Of a DNA stretch of 63,962 nt, positions 16,651 through 26,572 are shown one piece after another. Source of the stretch: Neptunomonas qingdaonensis (lineage in GTDB: Bacteria > Pseudomonadota > Gammaproteobacteria > Pseudomonadales > Balneatricaceae); NCBI RefSeq assembly GCF_900113275.1, contig NZ_FOOU01000018.1:1-63962 (forward strand). Reading direction: 5' to 3'. The notes under the pieces were generated by a model that was not told where the DNA came from, did not search any database, and saw only the letters and a program-made list of their open reading frames with translations. Within the stretch, counting starts at the first letter, position 1. The number at the start of each line of letters is the position of its first letter. The position numbers and the translations under genes were made by a program.

Positions 16651-18198
16651 ATGACCAAAGAAACTCAGAATACCGTACACTTTAATCTGACCCGTGCTGA
16701 GCTCGTGGAACAGGCAATCAGCCGTGGCGAAGGTACGTTGGCAGATACCGGCGCTCTGGTTGTCACTACCGGTAAGCGCACAGGGCGTTCTCCAATGGAT
16801 CGCTTTATCGTAGAAGAGCCAAGCACCGCAGACGCGATTGACTGGGGTAATATCAATCGTCCATTCGATGCTGAAAAATTTGACGCTTTATGGAATCGCG
16901 TTGAAGAATATATGGCCGACAAAGAACATTTCGTTTCACATGTTCATGTAGGGTCTGATCCAAGCCAGTACCTGGCTGTGAAAATGTCGACAGAAACAGC
17001 GTGGCAGAACCTTTTTGGTCAGAACCTGTTTATTCGTCCAAACGAATACAATCCTAAATCCAAAGAAGAATGGCAGATCATCAATGCTGCTAACTTTGAA
17101 TGTGTACCTGAGCGTGATGGCACCAACAGCGAAGGCTGTGTCATTCTTAACTTTGCTAAGCGTAAAGTTTTGCTGGCGGGTATGCGCTATGCGGGTGAAA
17201 TGAAGAAAGCAATGTTCTCTGTACAGAACTTCCTGCTTCCTGAAAAAGATGTTCTGCCGATGCATTGTTCAGCGAACATTGGCGAAGATGGCAATACAAC
17301 GTTGTTTTTCGGTCTATCCGGTACGGGTAAAACTACCTTGTCTGCAGATCCGACATGTTACCTGATTGGTGATGATGAGCACGGCTGGGGCAAGGGTGTT
17401 GTATTCAACCTGGAAGGTGGTTGCTATGCGAAAACAATTAACCTAAGTCAGAAAAACGAACCGATCATCTGGGATGCTATCCGTTTTGGTGCGATCGTTG
17501 AAAACGTAACCCTGGATGCGAACCGCAAAGCTGATTACGATGATACGACGCTGACTGAAAATGGTCGTTGTGCTTACCCGTTAGAGCATGTTGAAAAACG
17601 CTCTGCGACTAATATGGGTGGCGAGCCTAAAGCAGTTGTCTTCCTGACATGTGACCTGACGGGTGTATTGCCTCCCGTGTCTATTTTGACAAAAGAAGCC
17701 GCGGCTTATCACTTCTTGTCTGGATATACAGCATTAGTAGGATCTACTGAAATGGGTTCTGGTGGGGGTATTAAATCAACTTTCTCTACCTGTTTTGGTG
17801 CACCTTTCTTCCCGCGTCCTGCGCGTGAATATGCTGAATTGTTGATGAAGCGTGTTGAAGAGTTCGGCTCGCAGGTTTATCTGGTTAATACTGGTTGGAC
17901 AGGCGGTTCTTACGGTACCGGTCAGCGTTTCAGCATTCCTACGACACGTGGTGTTATTGCTGCAATCCAGAACGGATCTTTGAAAGGTATCGAGACTCAG
18001 CAACTGCCGGGGATCAACCTGACTGTTCCTACGTCAGTGCCGGGTGTTGATTCAGGATTGTTGAATCCTCGTGATACCTGGGCAGATAAATCAGCTTATG
18101 ATGCAGCGGCACGTGATTTGATTGGTCAGTTTGTTAACAACTTCACTAAGTTTGAAGGTGTTTCTGCTGATATTATTGCGGCAGGTCCGACAGCGTAA
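16651..18198 (+). CDS. pckA: Phosphoenolpyruvate carboxykinase (ATP)
   Basis: Converts oxaloacetate and ATP to PEP in gluconeogenesis. The kinase-type P-loop [14 protein letters not shown] and the metal-binding LIGDDEHGW are intact, as are the oxaloacetate-site [12 protein letters not shown] and the Arg-containing RFSIPTTRG. The ATG at 16651 has AAGGGA upstream and yields 515 residues; an in-frame TTG at 16624 would add nine. A strong terminator follows, and the 176 bp before it probably carry its own promoter. Confidence 0.96.
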   Translation: MTKETQNTVHFNLTRAELVEQAISRGEGTLADTGALVVTTGKRTGRSPMDRFIVEEPSTADAIDWGNINRPFDAEKFDALWNRVEEYMADKEHFVSHVHVGSDPSQYLAVKMSTETAWQNLFGQNLFIRPNEYNPKSKEEWQIINAANFECVPERDGTNSEGCVILNFAKRKVLLAGMRYAGEMKKAMFSVQNFLLPEKDVLPMHCSANIGEDGNTTLFFGLSGTGKTTLSADPTCYLIGDDEHGWGKGVVFNLEGGCYAKTINLSQKNEPIIWDAIRFGAIVENVTLDANRKADYDDTTLTENGRCAYPLEHVEKRSATNMGGEPKAVVFLTCDLTGVLPPVSILTKEAAAYHFLSGYTALVGSTEMGSGGGIKSTFSTCFGAPFFPRPAREYAELLMKRVEEFGSQVYLVNTGWTGGSYGTGQRFSIPTTRGVIAAIQNGSLKGIETQQLPGINLTVPTSVPGVDSGLLNPRDTWADKSAYDAAARDLIGQFVNNFTKFEGVSADIIAAGPTA

Positions 18199-18212
18199 CG
18201 GATAACTGATAC

Positions 18213-18250
18213 AAAAAAGCCTCTGCTTACTGTGTAAGCAGAGGCTTTTT
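18213..18250 (+). terminator. Intrinsic terminator of pckA
   Basis: A stem AAAAAGCCTCTGCTTAC / GTAAGCAGAGGCTTTTT with a 3-nt loop starts about 15 bp past the pckA stop. It has A and T flanks, so it may also end the convergent ppx gene. Confidence 0.92.
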
Positions 18251-18289
18251 GGTTTTTGCGTGATGTGAATACGAAAGGCGGGTCTGCCT

Positions 18290-19810
18290 TCAGCGAATGC
18301 TGAGCTTGATATCGGCGTTCTTCAGATAGTCGATTTCCTGCTCAAGATCTGATTGCGTCAATGGATGGTTAGCTAAAGCGCCGTCAGCAAAAGAGAGAGA
18401 AAGTTTTTTACCATCTGCTTTTAATGTGACGAGCGGAATGCTTACGCCGCTGCGGCTACGGTGCAGAATAGCAGATAGTCTGAGTAGTATGCATAAGCGT
18501 TTATAAGCTTGTTTGCGGTTATCTGGCAGTTGTTTAAAGTCATCTTTAGGAAACTTGCGTCGGCTTCCGCGTACTAAAAATGAGAGCAGTTGCTGTTCGG
18601 GGTTAGTGAAGCCGGCAAGGTCGGAGTGGCGTAACAGATAGGCGCTATGCTTATGAAACTGATTGTGCGCGATGGTTAAACCGATTTCATGTGTACGAGC
18701 GGCCCAGCTAAGCATCTCCTGATAAGAGTGAGCATTCAGCTCCCAGCTGCTTTTTACTTGTGACAGAGCATTAAGGGCGGTGTGTTCAATGCGCTGCGCG
18801 TGGGATTCGTCAACGTGATAGCGCTTCATAAGTGCCGATATGGAGCGCTCTCTGATATCTTCATGGCGTAAGCGCCCCGCCATGTCATAGAGCAACCCTT
18901 CACGAAGAGCGCCATCAGAAAAAGTCATCTCTTCTATTTCAAGTGAATGGAAAAGCGCGATAAGAATGGCTAAACCTGCCGGTAAAATGGCGGTTCTTTC
19001 TGCTTTTACGCCGTCAATCTCAAGTTCTGAAAGTTTCTCGAATGACAGAATTTTCTGTTTCAGTTGTTCCAGCGCCGGGCGGGTGATGCTCTCCTCGCTA
19101 AAACCGCTGGCGATACAGGCATTTTTGATTGCCTTTATAGTGCCTGAGGAGCCTACACTGCTGGTCCATCCCAGTTTTTTAAAACGCTCGCGGATAGACA
19201 GTAGCTCACGCATAGCCGCGTGCTCTGCATGTTTGAAGTTCTTTTCAGTGATGCAGCCATCGCTGAAAAAACGGTGTGTATAACTGACGCAGCCCATGTG
19301 CAGGCTTTCCATCTCGAGGGGTTCAAAATGCTCGCCAATAATACACTCTGTACTGCCACCGCCAATATCGATTACCAGCCGTGAGCCAGTCGTATTCGCC
19401 AGAGTGTGGGATACGCCTAAATAAATCAGACGCGCTTCTTCACGGCCCGCAATTATTTCGATGGGTACGCCGAGTATCTTTTCGGCTTGCTGGGTAAAAA
19501 TGTAGCTATTTGAGGATTCACGCAAAGCGCTGGTGGCTACAACTTTTACAGCATCACGTGGCAGATCACTCAGCAGCTGGGAGAAACGACTTAAGCAGGC
19601 CAAGCCGCGCTCCATGGCTTCGAAAGAAAGTCGCTTATGGGAGTCTATATCTGCTGCCAGCTGGACTTTTTCTGACATGATATCGACAGTCGATAACTCT
19701 CCTTGAGAGAGGCGAGCGACAACAACGTGAAAACTATTGGAGCCCAGGTCAATGGCGGCGAGTAGTGAATCGTCAGATACCTGATCTGCAGGGTGCTCTG
19801 TGTTCGACAT
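18290..19810 (-). CDS. ppx: Exopolyphosphatase Ppx/GppA
   Basis: Degrades inorganic polyphosphate (or pppGpp for GppA) from chain ends. The actin-like ATPase fold shows phosphate 1 motif LAAIDLGSNSFHVVVARL at residues 14-31, phosphate 2 RLVIDIGGGSTE near 140, and a C-terminal HD-type helical region (RIEHTALNALSQV, AARTHEIGLTIAH). 506 residues fits Ppx. It is divergent from trxA, as in Pseudomonas where ppx neighbours trxA-rho. I cannot separate Ppx from GppA by eye; context favours Ppx. Confidence 0.9.
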   Translation of the reverse strand: MSNTEHPADQVSDDSLLAAIDLGSNSFHVVVARLSQGELSTVDIMSEKVQLAADIDSHKRLSFEAMERGLACLSRFSQLLSDLPRDAVKVVATSALRESSNSYIFTQQAEKILGVPIEIIAGREEARLIYLGVSHTLANTTGSRLVIDIGGGSTECIIGEHFEPLEMESLHMGCVSYTHRFFSDGCITEKNFKHAEHAAMRELLSIRERFKKLGWTSSVGSSGTIKAIKNACIASGFSEESITRPALEQLKQKILSFEKLSELEIDGVKAERTAILPAGLAILIALFHSLEIEEMTFSDGALREGLLYDMAGRLRHEDIRERSISALMKRYHVDESHAQRIEHTALNALSQVKSSWELNAHSYQEMLSWAARTHEIGLTIAHNQFHKHSAYLLRHSDLAGFTNPEQQLLSFLVRGSRRKFPKDDFKQLPDNRKQAYKRLCILLRLSAILHRSRSGVSIPLVTLKADGKKLSLSFADGALANHPLTQSDLEQEIDYLKNADIKLSIR

Positions 19811-19995
19811 TTAAGCGATCTTCTCTATTATCAATAGCAGCGTGAAAAATCACAAGAGTAGCAGAAGAGGGCGGTTTATACAGTGAATTGCGACAATGAA
19901 TGGATGAAGAGAGTTCACATTTAATTCTTTCTGGTGGTATCATCAGGCTTTGTTTTGCAAGCACTCAGCGTTTCTGGTGCGTTTGGAGAGGTTAA

Positions 19996-20322
19996 ATGAG
20001 CGAAAATATCGTTAATGTTAGTGATGCATCATTTGAAGAAGATGTCCTGAAAGCAGACAGTCCGGTTTTGGTCGACTATTGGGCAGAATGGTGTGGTCCA
20101 TGTAAAATGATCGCGCCTGTGTTGGAAGAGATCGCTAAGGAGTACGACGGTCGTCTCAAAATTTGTAAATTGAATATTGATGAGAACAGCGAAACTCCAC
20201 CTAAATTTGGTATCCGTGGTATTCCCACATTGATGCTTTTTAAAGGCGGTAACGTTGAAGCGACTAAAGTAGGGGCGCTGTCTAAATCCCAGTTATCTGC
20301 TTTTATCGACGCAAACCTGTAA
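19996..20322 (+). CDS. trxA: Thioredoxin 1
   Basis: A 108-residue cytosolic protein disulphide reductase. The active site WCGPC lies at residues 32-36 within [19 protein letters not shown], and the cis-proline is in [10 protein letters not shown]. The strong Shine-Dalgarno GGAGAGG precedes the ATG. It is followed by its own terminator and then rho, the E. coli order. Confidence 0.97.
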   Translation: MSENIVNVSDASFEEDVLKADSPVLVDYWAEWCGPCKMIAPVLEEIAKEYDGRLKICKLNIDENSETPPKFGIRGIPTLMLFKGGNVEATKVGALSKSQLSAFIDANL

Positions 20323-20330
20323 GTTTGAGA

Positions 20331-20378
20331 AAAACGGAGAAGAAATAGCGGTTTTAATCATTATCTTCTCCGTTTTAC
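20331..20378 (+). terminator. Intrinsic terminator between trxA and rho
   Basis: Arms AAAACGGAGAAGA (20331-20343) and TCTTCTCCGTTTT (20364-20376) are perfectly complementary around a 20-nt loop. Placement 9 nt past the trxA stop separates trxA from rho transcription. Confidence 0.85.
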
Positions 20379-20522
20379 TAGACACCCGCGATACAACCTT
20401 CTATATTTGTCCTGTCTGGCGCTCCTGATCAATCTTTGAGCGTTTCAGTTTTTGCATTTACTCTTTCGTATCTATCCCCTTTTTTTAATTTTCTTCCTAC
20501 TCAGTTACTCACCTCAAAATAT
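20379..20522 (+). promoter_or_regulatory. G-poor pyrimidine-rich rho leader (candidate rut region)
   Basis: The 82 nt directly before the rho ATG (20441-20522) contain about five G residues and long C/T stretches such as ATCTATCCCC and TTTTCTTCCTACTC. This is the composition of Rho utilisation sites. In E. coli, Rho terminates its own transcript in such a leader. No Shine-Dalgarno is evident before the rho ATG. Regulation is inferred from composition and position. Confidence 0.5.
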
Positions 20523-21782
20523 ATGAATCTTACCGAATTAAAAACTAAAAGCGTTCCTGACCTTCTTGATATCGCAAAGGAAATGGGCCTCGACAACCTA
20601 GCCCGCTCTCGTAAACAAGATGTAATCTTTGCCATCCTGAAAAAACACTCTAAAAGCGGTGAAGATATTCACGGTGATGGCGTGCTGGAAATTCTCCAGG
20701 ACGGCTTCGGTTTCTTGCGCTCTGCCGACTGCTCATATCTGGCCGGACCCGACGATATTTATGTTTCGCCGAGTCAGATCAGACGTTTTAATCTACGTAC
20801 CGGTGATACGATTTCCGGTAAAATTCGCCCACCAAAAGACAGTGAGCGCTATTTTGCGCTGCTCAAAGTTAATGAAATTAACTTCGACCGTCCGGAAAAT
20901 GCGAAAAACAAAATTCTATTTGAAAACCTTACGCCTTTATTTGCGCAAAAGCGTTTGCGCATGGAGCTGGGCAACGGCAGTACAGAAGATATTACTGCAC
21001 GTATACTCGACCTGGTTAGCCCGATGGGTAAGGGCCAGCGTGCCCTGGTTGTTTCTCCGCCAAAAGCGGGTAAAACTTTGATGCTGCAGAATATTGCTAA
21101 CAGCATCACTCGTAACAACCCCGAATGTCATTTGATCGTACTCTTGATCGATGAGCGTCCTGAGGAAGTAACTGAAATGCAGCGTACTGTGCGCGGCGAA
21201 GTCGTTGCTTCTACCTTTGATGAGCCGCCAGCACGCCACGTACAGGTAGCTGAGATGGTGATCGAGAAAGCGAAGCGTCTGACTGAGCACAAGAAGGATG
21301 TGGTCATTCTGCTTGATTCGATTACGCGTTTAGCGCGCGCTTACAATACGGTGATTCCTTCTTCCGGTAAAGTGTTAACCGGTGGTGTGGATGCACATGC
21401 ACTGGAACGTCCTAAGCGCTTCTTTGGTGCTGCGCGTAACATCGAAGAGGGTGGTAGTTTAACGATTATAGCAACGGCGCTGGTCGATACCGGTTCGAAG
21501 ATGGATGAAGTTATCTTTGAAGAGTTTAAAGGTACCGGTAACTCTGAAGTGCACCTTGACCGGAAAACAGCAGAGAAGCGTATCTATCCTGCTATTAACA
21601 TCCGTCGTTCAGGTACACGTCGCGAAGACTTGCTAACGACTGAAGATGAATTGCAACGTATGTGGATTCTTCGTAAGTTGCTGGATTCTATGGATGACTC
21701 TGCGGCAACTGAGTTTGTTATCGATAAGCTGAAAGACTTCAAGACAAATGATGAGTTCTTCCAGTCGATGCGTCGAAAGTAG
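20523..21782 (+). CDS. rho: Transcription termination factor Rho
   Basis: A hexameric RNA-dependent ATPase that ends transcription. From the ATG at 20523 the protein is 419 residues, as in E. coli: N-terminal helix bundle ([20 protein letters not shown]), the cold-shock RNA-binding domain ([15 protein letters not shown]), the Q-loop ATPase with P-loop [15 protein letters not shown], Walker [18 protein letters not shown] and R-loop [12 protein letters not shown]. An in-frame TTG at 20436 would add 29 unrelated residues and is rejected. Confidence 0.97.
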   Translation: MNLTELKTKSVPDLLDIAKEMGLDNLARSRKQDVIFAILKKHSKSGEDIHGDGVLEILQDGFGFLRSADCSYLAGPDDIYVSPSQIRRFNLRTGDTISGKIRPPKDSERYFALLKVNEINFDRPENAKNKILFENLTPLFAQKRLRMELGNGSTEDITARILDLVSPMGKGQRALVVSPPKAGKTLMLQNIANSITRNNPECHLIVLLIDERPEEVTEMQRTVRGEVVASTFDEPPARHVQVAEMVIEKAKRLTEHKKDVVILLDSITRLARAYNTVIPSSGKVLTGGVDAHALERPKRFFGAARNIEEGGSLTIIATALVDTGSKMDEVIFEEFKGTGNSEVHLDRKTAEKRIYPAINIRRSGTRREDLLTTEDELQRMWILRKLLDSMDDSAATEFVIDKLKDFKTNDEFFQSMRRK

Positions 21783-21796
21783 ATTGATATATAAAG

Positions 21797-21826
21797 AAAA
21801 GGGTGAGCTTGTGCTTGCCCTTTTTT
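21797..21826 (+). terminator. Intrinsic terminator of rho
   Basis: AAAGGGTGAGC pairs with GCTTGCCCTTT around TTGT (11 bp with two G-T wobbles), followed by a T-run. It lies 15 bp past the rho stop. Confidence 0.85.
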
Positions 21827-21893
21827 ATGAGCAGCGTTGTAGGTTATGCTGTAAATAACCTTGTCACTGCTTGTATAACAAGAGCGCTAACTG

Positions 21894-23390
21894 ATGTCGA
21901 ATCTTAAATATAAAGACCTGCGAGATTTTATTGCTGTTCTGGAATCCAGAGGCGAACTTAAGCGAATCAGGCAAGAGATAGATCCGAATCTTGAAATGAC
22001 CGAAATTTGCGACCGTACATTAAGAGCAGGTGGTCCGGCGCTGTTGTTTGAGAACCCCAAAGGTTACCACTACCCGGTATTAGCTAATTTGTTTGGTACG
22101 CCCGAGCGAGTGGCGTTGGGTATGGGCGAGGAGAGCGTTACTGCACTGCGTGAAGTGGGTAAGGTGCTTGCTATGCTCAAAGAACCCGAGCCACCTAAAG
22201 GGATGAAGGATGCCTGGGATAAGCTGCCGATTTTCAAACAAGTTCTGAATATGGGGCCTAAAGTTGTTAAAAAAGCAGCTTGTCAGACCCATGTCATCGA
22301 AGGTGATAAGGTTGACTTAAGCACCTTGCCTATTCAAACATGCTGGCCCGGTGATGCGGGGCCATTGATTACCTGGCCATTAGTTATTACCCGTGGCCCG
22401 AATAAAGAGCGGCAGAATCTGGGCATTTATCGCCAACAGGTGATAGGAAAAAATAAGCTTATCATGCGTTGGTTGGCGCATCGTGGCGGCGCACTTGATT
22501 TTCGTGAATGGCAGGAGAAGCATCCGGGTAAAAATTTCCCTGTGGCTGTTGCGCTAGGTGCTGATCCTGCGACAATTTTAGGTGCGGTTACGCCGGTCCC
22601 TGATACCCTATCTGAATATGCTTTTGCGGGCCTGTTGCGTGGTGGTAAAACAGAGGTGACCTCCTGTATTGGTAGTGATCTTCAAGTGCCTGCCAGTGCC
22701 GAATTTATTCTTGAAGGTTATATCGCGCCGGATGAGATGGCTCAGGAAGGGCCTTTTGGCGACCATACCGGCTATTACAATGAAGTAGATAGTTTTCCGG
22801 TCTTCACGGTGGAGCGTATCACCCATCGGGATACGCCTATTTACCACAGTACTTACACCGGCCGTCCACCAGATGAGCCTGCCATCTTAGGTGTCGCACT
22901 TAACGAAGTGTTTGTGCCTATTTTGCAGAAGCAGTTTCCTGAAATAGTTGATTTTTACCTGCCACCGGAAGGGTGTTCTTACCGCATGGCGGTGGTGACG
23001 ATGAAAAAACAGTATCCCGGGCATGCAAAGCGGGTAATGTTGGGCGTCTGGTCGTTTTTGCGTCAGTTTATGTATACAAAGTTTGTTATTGTTTGCGATG
23101 ATGATGTTAACGCGAGAGACTGGAATGACGTGATCTGGGCGATCACCACCCGCATGGATCCATCCCGCGATACTCTGTTGATCGACAATACGCCGATAGA
23201 TTATCTGGACTTTGCCTCTCCGGTCTCAGGCTTGGGTTCTAAAATGGGTATGGATGCGACGAATAAATGGCCCGGTGAAACTACCCGGGAATGGGGCGAG
23301 CCTATCCAGATGTCTGATGATGTCAAACAGCGTGTTGATCAGCTCTGGGATGAGTTGGGGATTTTCAGTAATGACAGTACGTCCGGTTAA
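21894..23390 (+). CDS. ubiD: 4-hydroxy-3-polyprenylbenzoate decarboxylase UbiD
   Basis: Decarboxylates 4-hydroxy-3-octaprenylbenzoate in ubiquinone synthesis using prenylated FMN made by UbiX. The 498-residue chain has the family start [20 protein letters not shown], the prFMN-binding region around [25 protein letters not shown], and the catalytic E-R-E region near [11 protein letters not shown] and PPDEPAILG. It follows rho, and its end overlaps the next gene by 20 bp, suggesting coupled expression with that flavin/ferredoxin reductase. Confidence 0.95.
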   Translation: MSNLKYKDLRDFIAVLESRGELKRIRQEIDPNLEMTEICDRTLRAGGPALLFENPKGYHYPVLANLFGTPERVALGMGEESVTALREVGKVLAMLKEPEPPKGMKDAWDKLPIFKQVLNMGPKVVKKAACQTHVIEGDKVDLSTLPIQTCWPGDAGPLITWPLVITRGPNKERQNLGIYRQQVIGKNKLIMRWLAHRGGALDFREWQEKHPGKNFPVAVALGADPATILGAVTPVPDTLSEYAFAGLLRGGKTEVTSCIGSDLQVPASAEFILEGYIAPDEMAQEGPFGDHTGYYNEVDSFPVFTVERITHRDTPIYHSTYTGRPPDEPAILGVALNEVFVPILQKQFPEIVDFYLPPEGCSYRMAVVTMKKQYPGHAKRVMLGVWSFLRQFMYTKFVIVCDDDVNARDWNDVIWAITTRMDPSRDTLLIDNTPIDYLDFASPVSGLGSKMGMDATNKWPGETTREWGEPIQMSDDVKQRVDQLWDELGIFSNDSTSG

Positions 23391-24453
23391 TATCAGCAAG
23401 TGTTATCAGATATGTTTGAATGATCGGCTACAGCTATTAGAATGTAACCCCGACGAAACGCTACTTCAGGTTATCGAGCGTTATGGTTATCGTATGCCTA
23501 GAAGTTGTCAGAACGGTGTTTGCCAAATATGTGAATACCAGCTGCTATCGGGTGAAGTGTGGCAGCGATATCCGGAAAAACATTTGTTGGCCGGGCCTGA
23601 CTCGTCAGAAAATAATACACAAACCCCAGTGCTTGGCCTGGCATGTACGTCAGTAGTCATGAAGGATTGTAGGGTTAATATTAAAGGGCTAAAGGGTCCT
23701 GGAGAACAAGATTTGAAACGTCTGAAGTGTGATATTGCGAAGGTAGAGAAGATCAGCAAGGATGTCTATCGTGTATCGTTGGTACTACCGGCGACAGCGT
23801 CTCAGTCGGTGACCTATTTTGCGGGTCAGTATCTTGACATTGTTATGCCGGATGGCGAGCAAGCCTCGTTTTCGATTGGCAGTGCACCTGAAGCGGCGCG
23901 CAACCTTGAGTTGCATGTCAGGCATGCGCCTGGAAGTAAACTATCCAGCGCTATTTTAGCCTTCTTGCAAACCAGCAAAAGTGTTGAGGTTGAGCTGCCA
24001 AAGGGAGACTGTTATCTGCAAGCCGAGAAGCTGCAGGCTGATCAGCCCATTATATTGGCCGCCGCGAGTACGGGTTTCTCTCAGGTCAAAAGCATCATGG
24101 AGCATCTGCTCGCCAGTGGTGTGAAAAATCCGATACACCTTTATTGGGGGGCGCGCGTCGCTGCTGATCTATATCTGCCGGAGTTGCCTAAGCAGTGGGC
24201 GGCAGAAAACGATAATGTTACTTATCATCCGGTTGTCAGTGAGCCGGGCGACAGCTGTGGTTGGACAGGTCGGGTAGATTTATTGCCAGATGCGATTGGA
24301 CAGGATTTTGATTCGTTGGAAAATGTGAGTGTTTATACCAGTGGATCGCCTGCGATGGTGTATGCCCTTTTGGATGCGCTTGAAGCTAAGGGGCTGAAAG
24401 AGGCACAGATGCATTCCGATGTATTTTCTTATGCGCCTCGTCCGGTAAAGTAG
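23371..24453 (+). CDS. 2Fe-2S ferredoxin fused to flavin/NAD(P)H reductase (Fre-like)
   Basis: A 360-residue electron-transfer flavoprotein. The N-terminal 95 residues form a plant-type ferredoxin with cluster cysteines in [13 protein letters not shown] and the fourth in GLACTSV. An FAD-binding barrel (about 115-215; [23 protein letters not shown]) and an NAD-binding domain ([34 protein letters not shown]) follow. In E. coli, ubiD is followed by the plain flavin reductase fre; here the equivalent carries a ferredoxin domain, as in CDP-6-deoxy-glucoseen reductase-like proteins. The ATG at 23371 lies inside ubiD. A supply of reduced flavin or electrons to the ubiquinone pathway is inference. 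Confidence 0.85.
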   Translation: MTVRPVNISKCYQICLNDRLQLLECNPDETLLQVIERYGYRMPRSCQNGVCQICEYQLLSGEVWQRYPEKHLLAGPDSSENNTQTPVLGLACTSVVMKDCRVNIKGLKGPGEQDLKRLKCDIAKVEKISKDVYRVSLVLPATASQSVTYFAGQYLDIVMPDGEQASFSIGSAPEAARNLELHVRHAPGSKLSSAILAFLQTSKSVEVELPKGDCYLQAEKLQADQPIILAAASTGFSQVKSIMEHLLASGVKNPIHLYWGARVAADLYLPELPKQWAAENDNVTYHPVVSEPGDSCGWTGRVDLLPDAIGQDFDSLENVSVYTSGSPAMVYALLDALEAKGLKEAQMHSDVFSYAPRPVK

Positions 24454-24480
24454 CTACTGATTTATGTTTTGTGCTTCCCA

Positions 24481-24507
24481 AAAGCCGGTCATCTGACCGG
24501 CTTTTAT
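24481..24507 (+). terminator. Intrinsic terminator of the ubiD operon
   Basis: AAAAGCCGGTCA pairs with TGACCGGCTTTT around TC; the T-rich 3' side continues TTTTATG. It is 28 bp past the reductase stop. Confidence 0.88.
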
Positions 24508-24687
24508 GTATCTATAGTATTGTAAAAGTGTTTGTAGAAGGTCTTCGCTACGATGAACTTTTGCATCTAAGTGTCTGTCAAAGGTTATGCTTCTGACTTA
24601 TTGATCTTATTTATTATCAGAAGGCTTTTTTCAGTAAAAGCCGCCAGATGATTTCCGTTCCCTCGAAAAAATAAAAAAGGACTTAAT

Positions 24688-25140
24688 ATGCGTATTTTCT
24701 TAATAGCTATTCTCTCAATTCTTGCGCTTTCTGCACCGGTATTTGCTGATAATGGCCTTGTCAGTGTGAAGAGCGCCCATGATGTAAAAGAAACAGCCGA
24801 CCGTCTTGAAGCGGTGTTGGCAAAAAAGGGTATGACAATTTTCGCGCGTATTGACCATGCTGCGGGGGCTGAAAAAGCTGAGATGCAGCTACGCCCAACC
24901 GAGTTAGTTATTTTTGGTAATCCTAAGGTGGGTACGCCACTGATGTTATGTGATCAATATGCCGCGATTGACCTTCCACAAAAAGCCTTGATTCATGAAG
25001 ATGCACAAGGGCAAGTCTGGTTTAGCTATAACAGCCCTGCATACCTGGCTGAGCGCCATCAATTAGAAGAATGCTCAACTGTGCTTATGAAAGCAGAGAA
25101 TGCGCTGAGCAACTTTGCGGCCGCTGCAACACAGCCCTAG
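24688..25140 (+). CDS. Periplasmic DUF302 protein
   Basis: A 150-residue exported protein. The signal peptide MRIFLIAILSILALSAPVFA ends with a VFA-DN cleavage site, and the rest is one DUF302 domain (SVKSAHDVKETADRLEAVLAKKG, ELVIFGNPKVGTPLM, LPQKALIHED). AAGGAC precedes the ATG. DUF302 proteins occur in many bacteria with no settled function; some bind small ligands. It stands alone, convergent with hemY. Confidence 0.88.
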   Translation: MRIFLIAILSILALSAPVFADNGLVSVKSAHDVKETADRLEAVLAKKGMTIFARIDHAAGAEKAEMQLRPTELVIFGNPKVGTPLMLCDQYAAIDLPQKALIHEDAQGQVWFSYNSPAYLAERHQLEECSTVLMKAENALSNFAAAATQP

Positions 25141-25206
25141 GCAGCATGCCGTCGGACTTAACGACCGCCCGCCTGCAAGATAAGAAGGGAAGTCTGTTTT
25201 GCAGGC

Positions 25207-25237
25207 AAAAAAACCGGAACAGTGTTCCGGTTTTTTT
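25207..25237. terminator. Bidirectional intrinsic terminator (DUF302 / hemY)
   Basis: AACCGGAAC pairs with GTTCCGGTT around AGT, with seven flanking A and seven flanking T residues, between convergent genes. Confidence 0.92.
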
Positions 25238-25291
25238 GGGTCTAAGAGGTGTCTAAAGAGCGTTTAGGTAGAAGGAAAGAGGGCAGTTAGC

Positions 25292-26572
25292 TTAGCTGTT
25301 GCTGCTTTCTTTCTCTTTTTCTTTGTTCGGCTCTTCAGGAGCTAGCATTGGCAGAGGCGTTAAGTCATTCCCCATCAATGCTAGTCCGTCCTGCATAACG
25401 CTGAGTGAGCGCTTGTTGTCACCTAAATGTTGCAGCAAGCGCGTTAGCTCGTTGTATGTTTCCGGACGTTTCTCAAGGGCTAAACTTTCTTCCATATAGT
25501 CGACTGCTTTGCCCCATTGCTCATTGCGCATGGCTAATCGGCCCAGTGTGAGCTTGAGTGCCGCGCTATCGGGGTTCTTTTTCAGCCAGCCTTTAGCAAC
25601 TTCCAGCTGTTTATGCGCATCTTCACCCTTAACGCGACCATACAGATTAACCAGATCTTCATCCCATTCGCGCTTAATCTGATCGCGTAGGAAGCTTTCG
25701 GCTTTCTCTTCTGATCCGGCAGTAATCAGCTGTTCAATATAGCGCTGAATCATCGCTTTATCATGGGCCAGAGATGAAGGCAGGCTTTTCCATTCTTTAG
25801 TGAGCGCTTGCAGACGGGTATCGTTATCCGCTTCTGCCGGTAGCTTGGCGAGTGTGCTGCCGAGCAGTTCGGAGTAACAGGTTTGTTCCAGTGCCGCAAT
25901 CTCCTCTTCTTTCAGTACTTTATGTTTGCGAAGTTCTGGGATTAGATTGGTGAGACCGTGCCAGTCTTGCAATTTTACGTAGACGTCTTTAAGTAAGCGC
26001 ATCACATACGTGTGTTTTGGTGCGAGCCGGCGCAGGCGGAGCAGCGCAGTCAGGCAGGGCTCCAGTTGTCCGCGTTCAAGCTGGATCTGTACCTGTGTAA
26101 TACTGATAGCGACTTCTGCCTGAGGGACGCTGTTACGCGCCTTTTGCAGCAGTTCGTCGGCGGCCGCATCTTCACGTTGTTCATGTGCCGCACGAGCGGC
26201 CGCAAGATAGTTGATCAAAGGTTGATCTGAGCTATCCGCTGCTTGGGTGAGCAGGCGTTGAGCTTGCCACCATTTGCCTTCGGAGAGTGCCAGTAGGCCT
26301 TTCAGGGTTTTCCCATGCGCTTGGCGGGCTCCACGGCGCTCACGCCATTCGCGGAACTTCTCGGTTGGCAGGCGAGCTTTAAAGAAAATATTAACGGCTA
26401 TATGTAATGCTATAAACCCGATAGAGAGAATCACCAGCAGAACCCATAAGCTGGTTTCCATGGTGCTTTCATCATAGGAGATTAATACATAACCGGGATC
26501 TTTGACCATTTTTTCGCCGATCCAGGCTCCCGACGCCAGTATAACCAGAAGCAGCAGAAATAATCTTTTCAT
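25292..26572 (-). CDS. hemY: HemY, heme-biosynthesis associated TPR membrane protein
   Basis: A 426-residue inner-membrane protein with two N-terminal membrane helices (LFLLLLVILASGAWIG; LWVLLVILSIGFIALHIAVNIFF), the HemY_N domain, then TPR-like helical repeats to the end. It is not the protoporphyrinogen oxidase called HemY in Gram-positives. It overlaps the hemX stop by one base and is the last gene of the hemC-hemD-hemX-hemY operon. It probably scaffolds late heme enzymes; this is inference from the family. Confidence 0.9.
   Translation of the reverse strand: MKRLFLLLLVILASGAWIGEKMVKDPGYVLISYDESTMETSLWVLLVILSIGFIALHIAVNIFFKARLPTEKFREWRERRGARQAHGKTLKGLLALSEGKWWQAQRLLTQAADSSDQPLINYLAAARAAHEQREDAAADELLQKARNSVPQAEVAISITQVQIQLERGQLEPCLTALLRLRRLAPKHTYVMRLLKDVYVKLQDWHGLTNLIPELRKHKVLKEEEIAALEQTCYSELLGSTLAKLPAEADNDTRLQALTKEWKSLPSSLAHDKAMIQRYIEQLITAGSEEKAESFLRDQIKREWDEDLVNLYGRVKGEDAHKQLEVAKGWLKKNPDSAALKLTLGRLAMRNEQWGKAVDYMEESLALEKRPETYNELTRLLQHLGDNKRSLSVMQDGLALMGNDLTPLPMLAPEEPNKEKEKESSNS

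Noticed and set aside
20436..20522. In-frame TTG giving Rho a 29-residue N-terminal extension
   Set aside because: Residues do not resemble any Rho N-terminus, the DNA has leader-like G-poor composition, and the ATG at 20523 gives the usual 419 residues.
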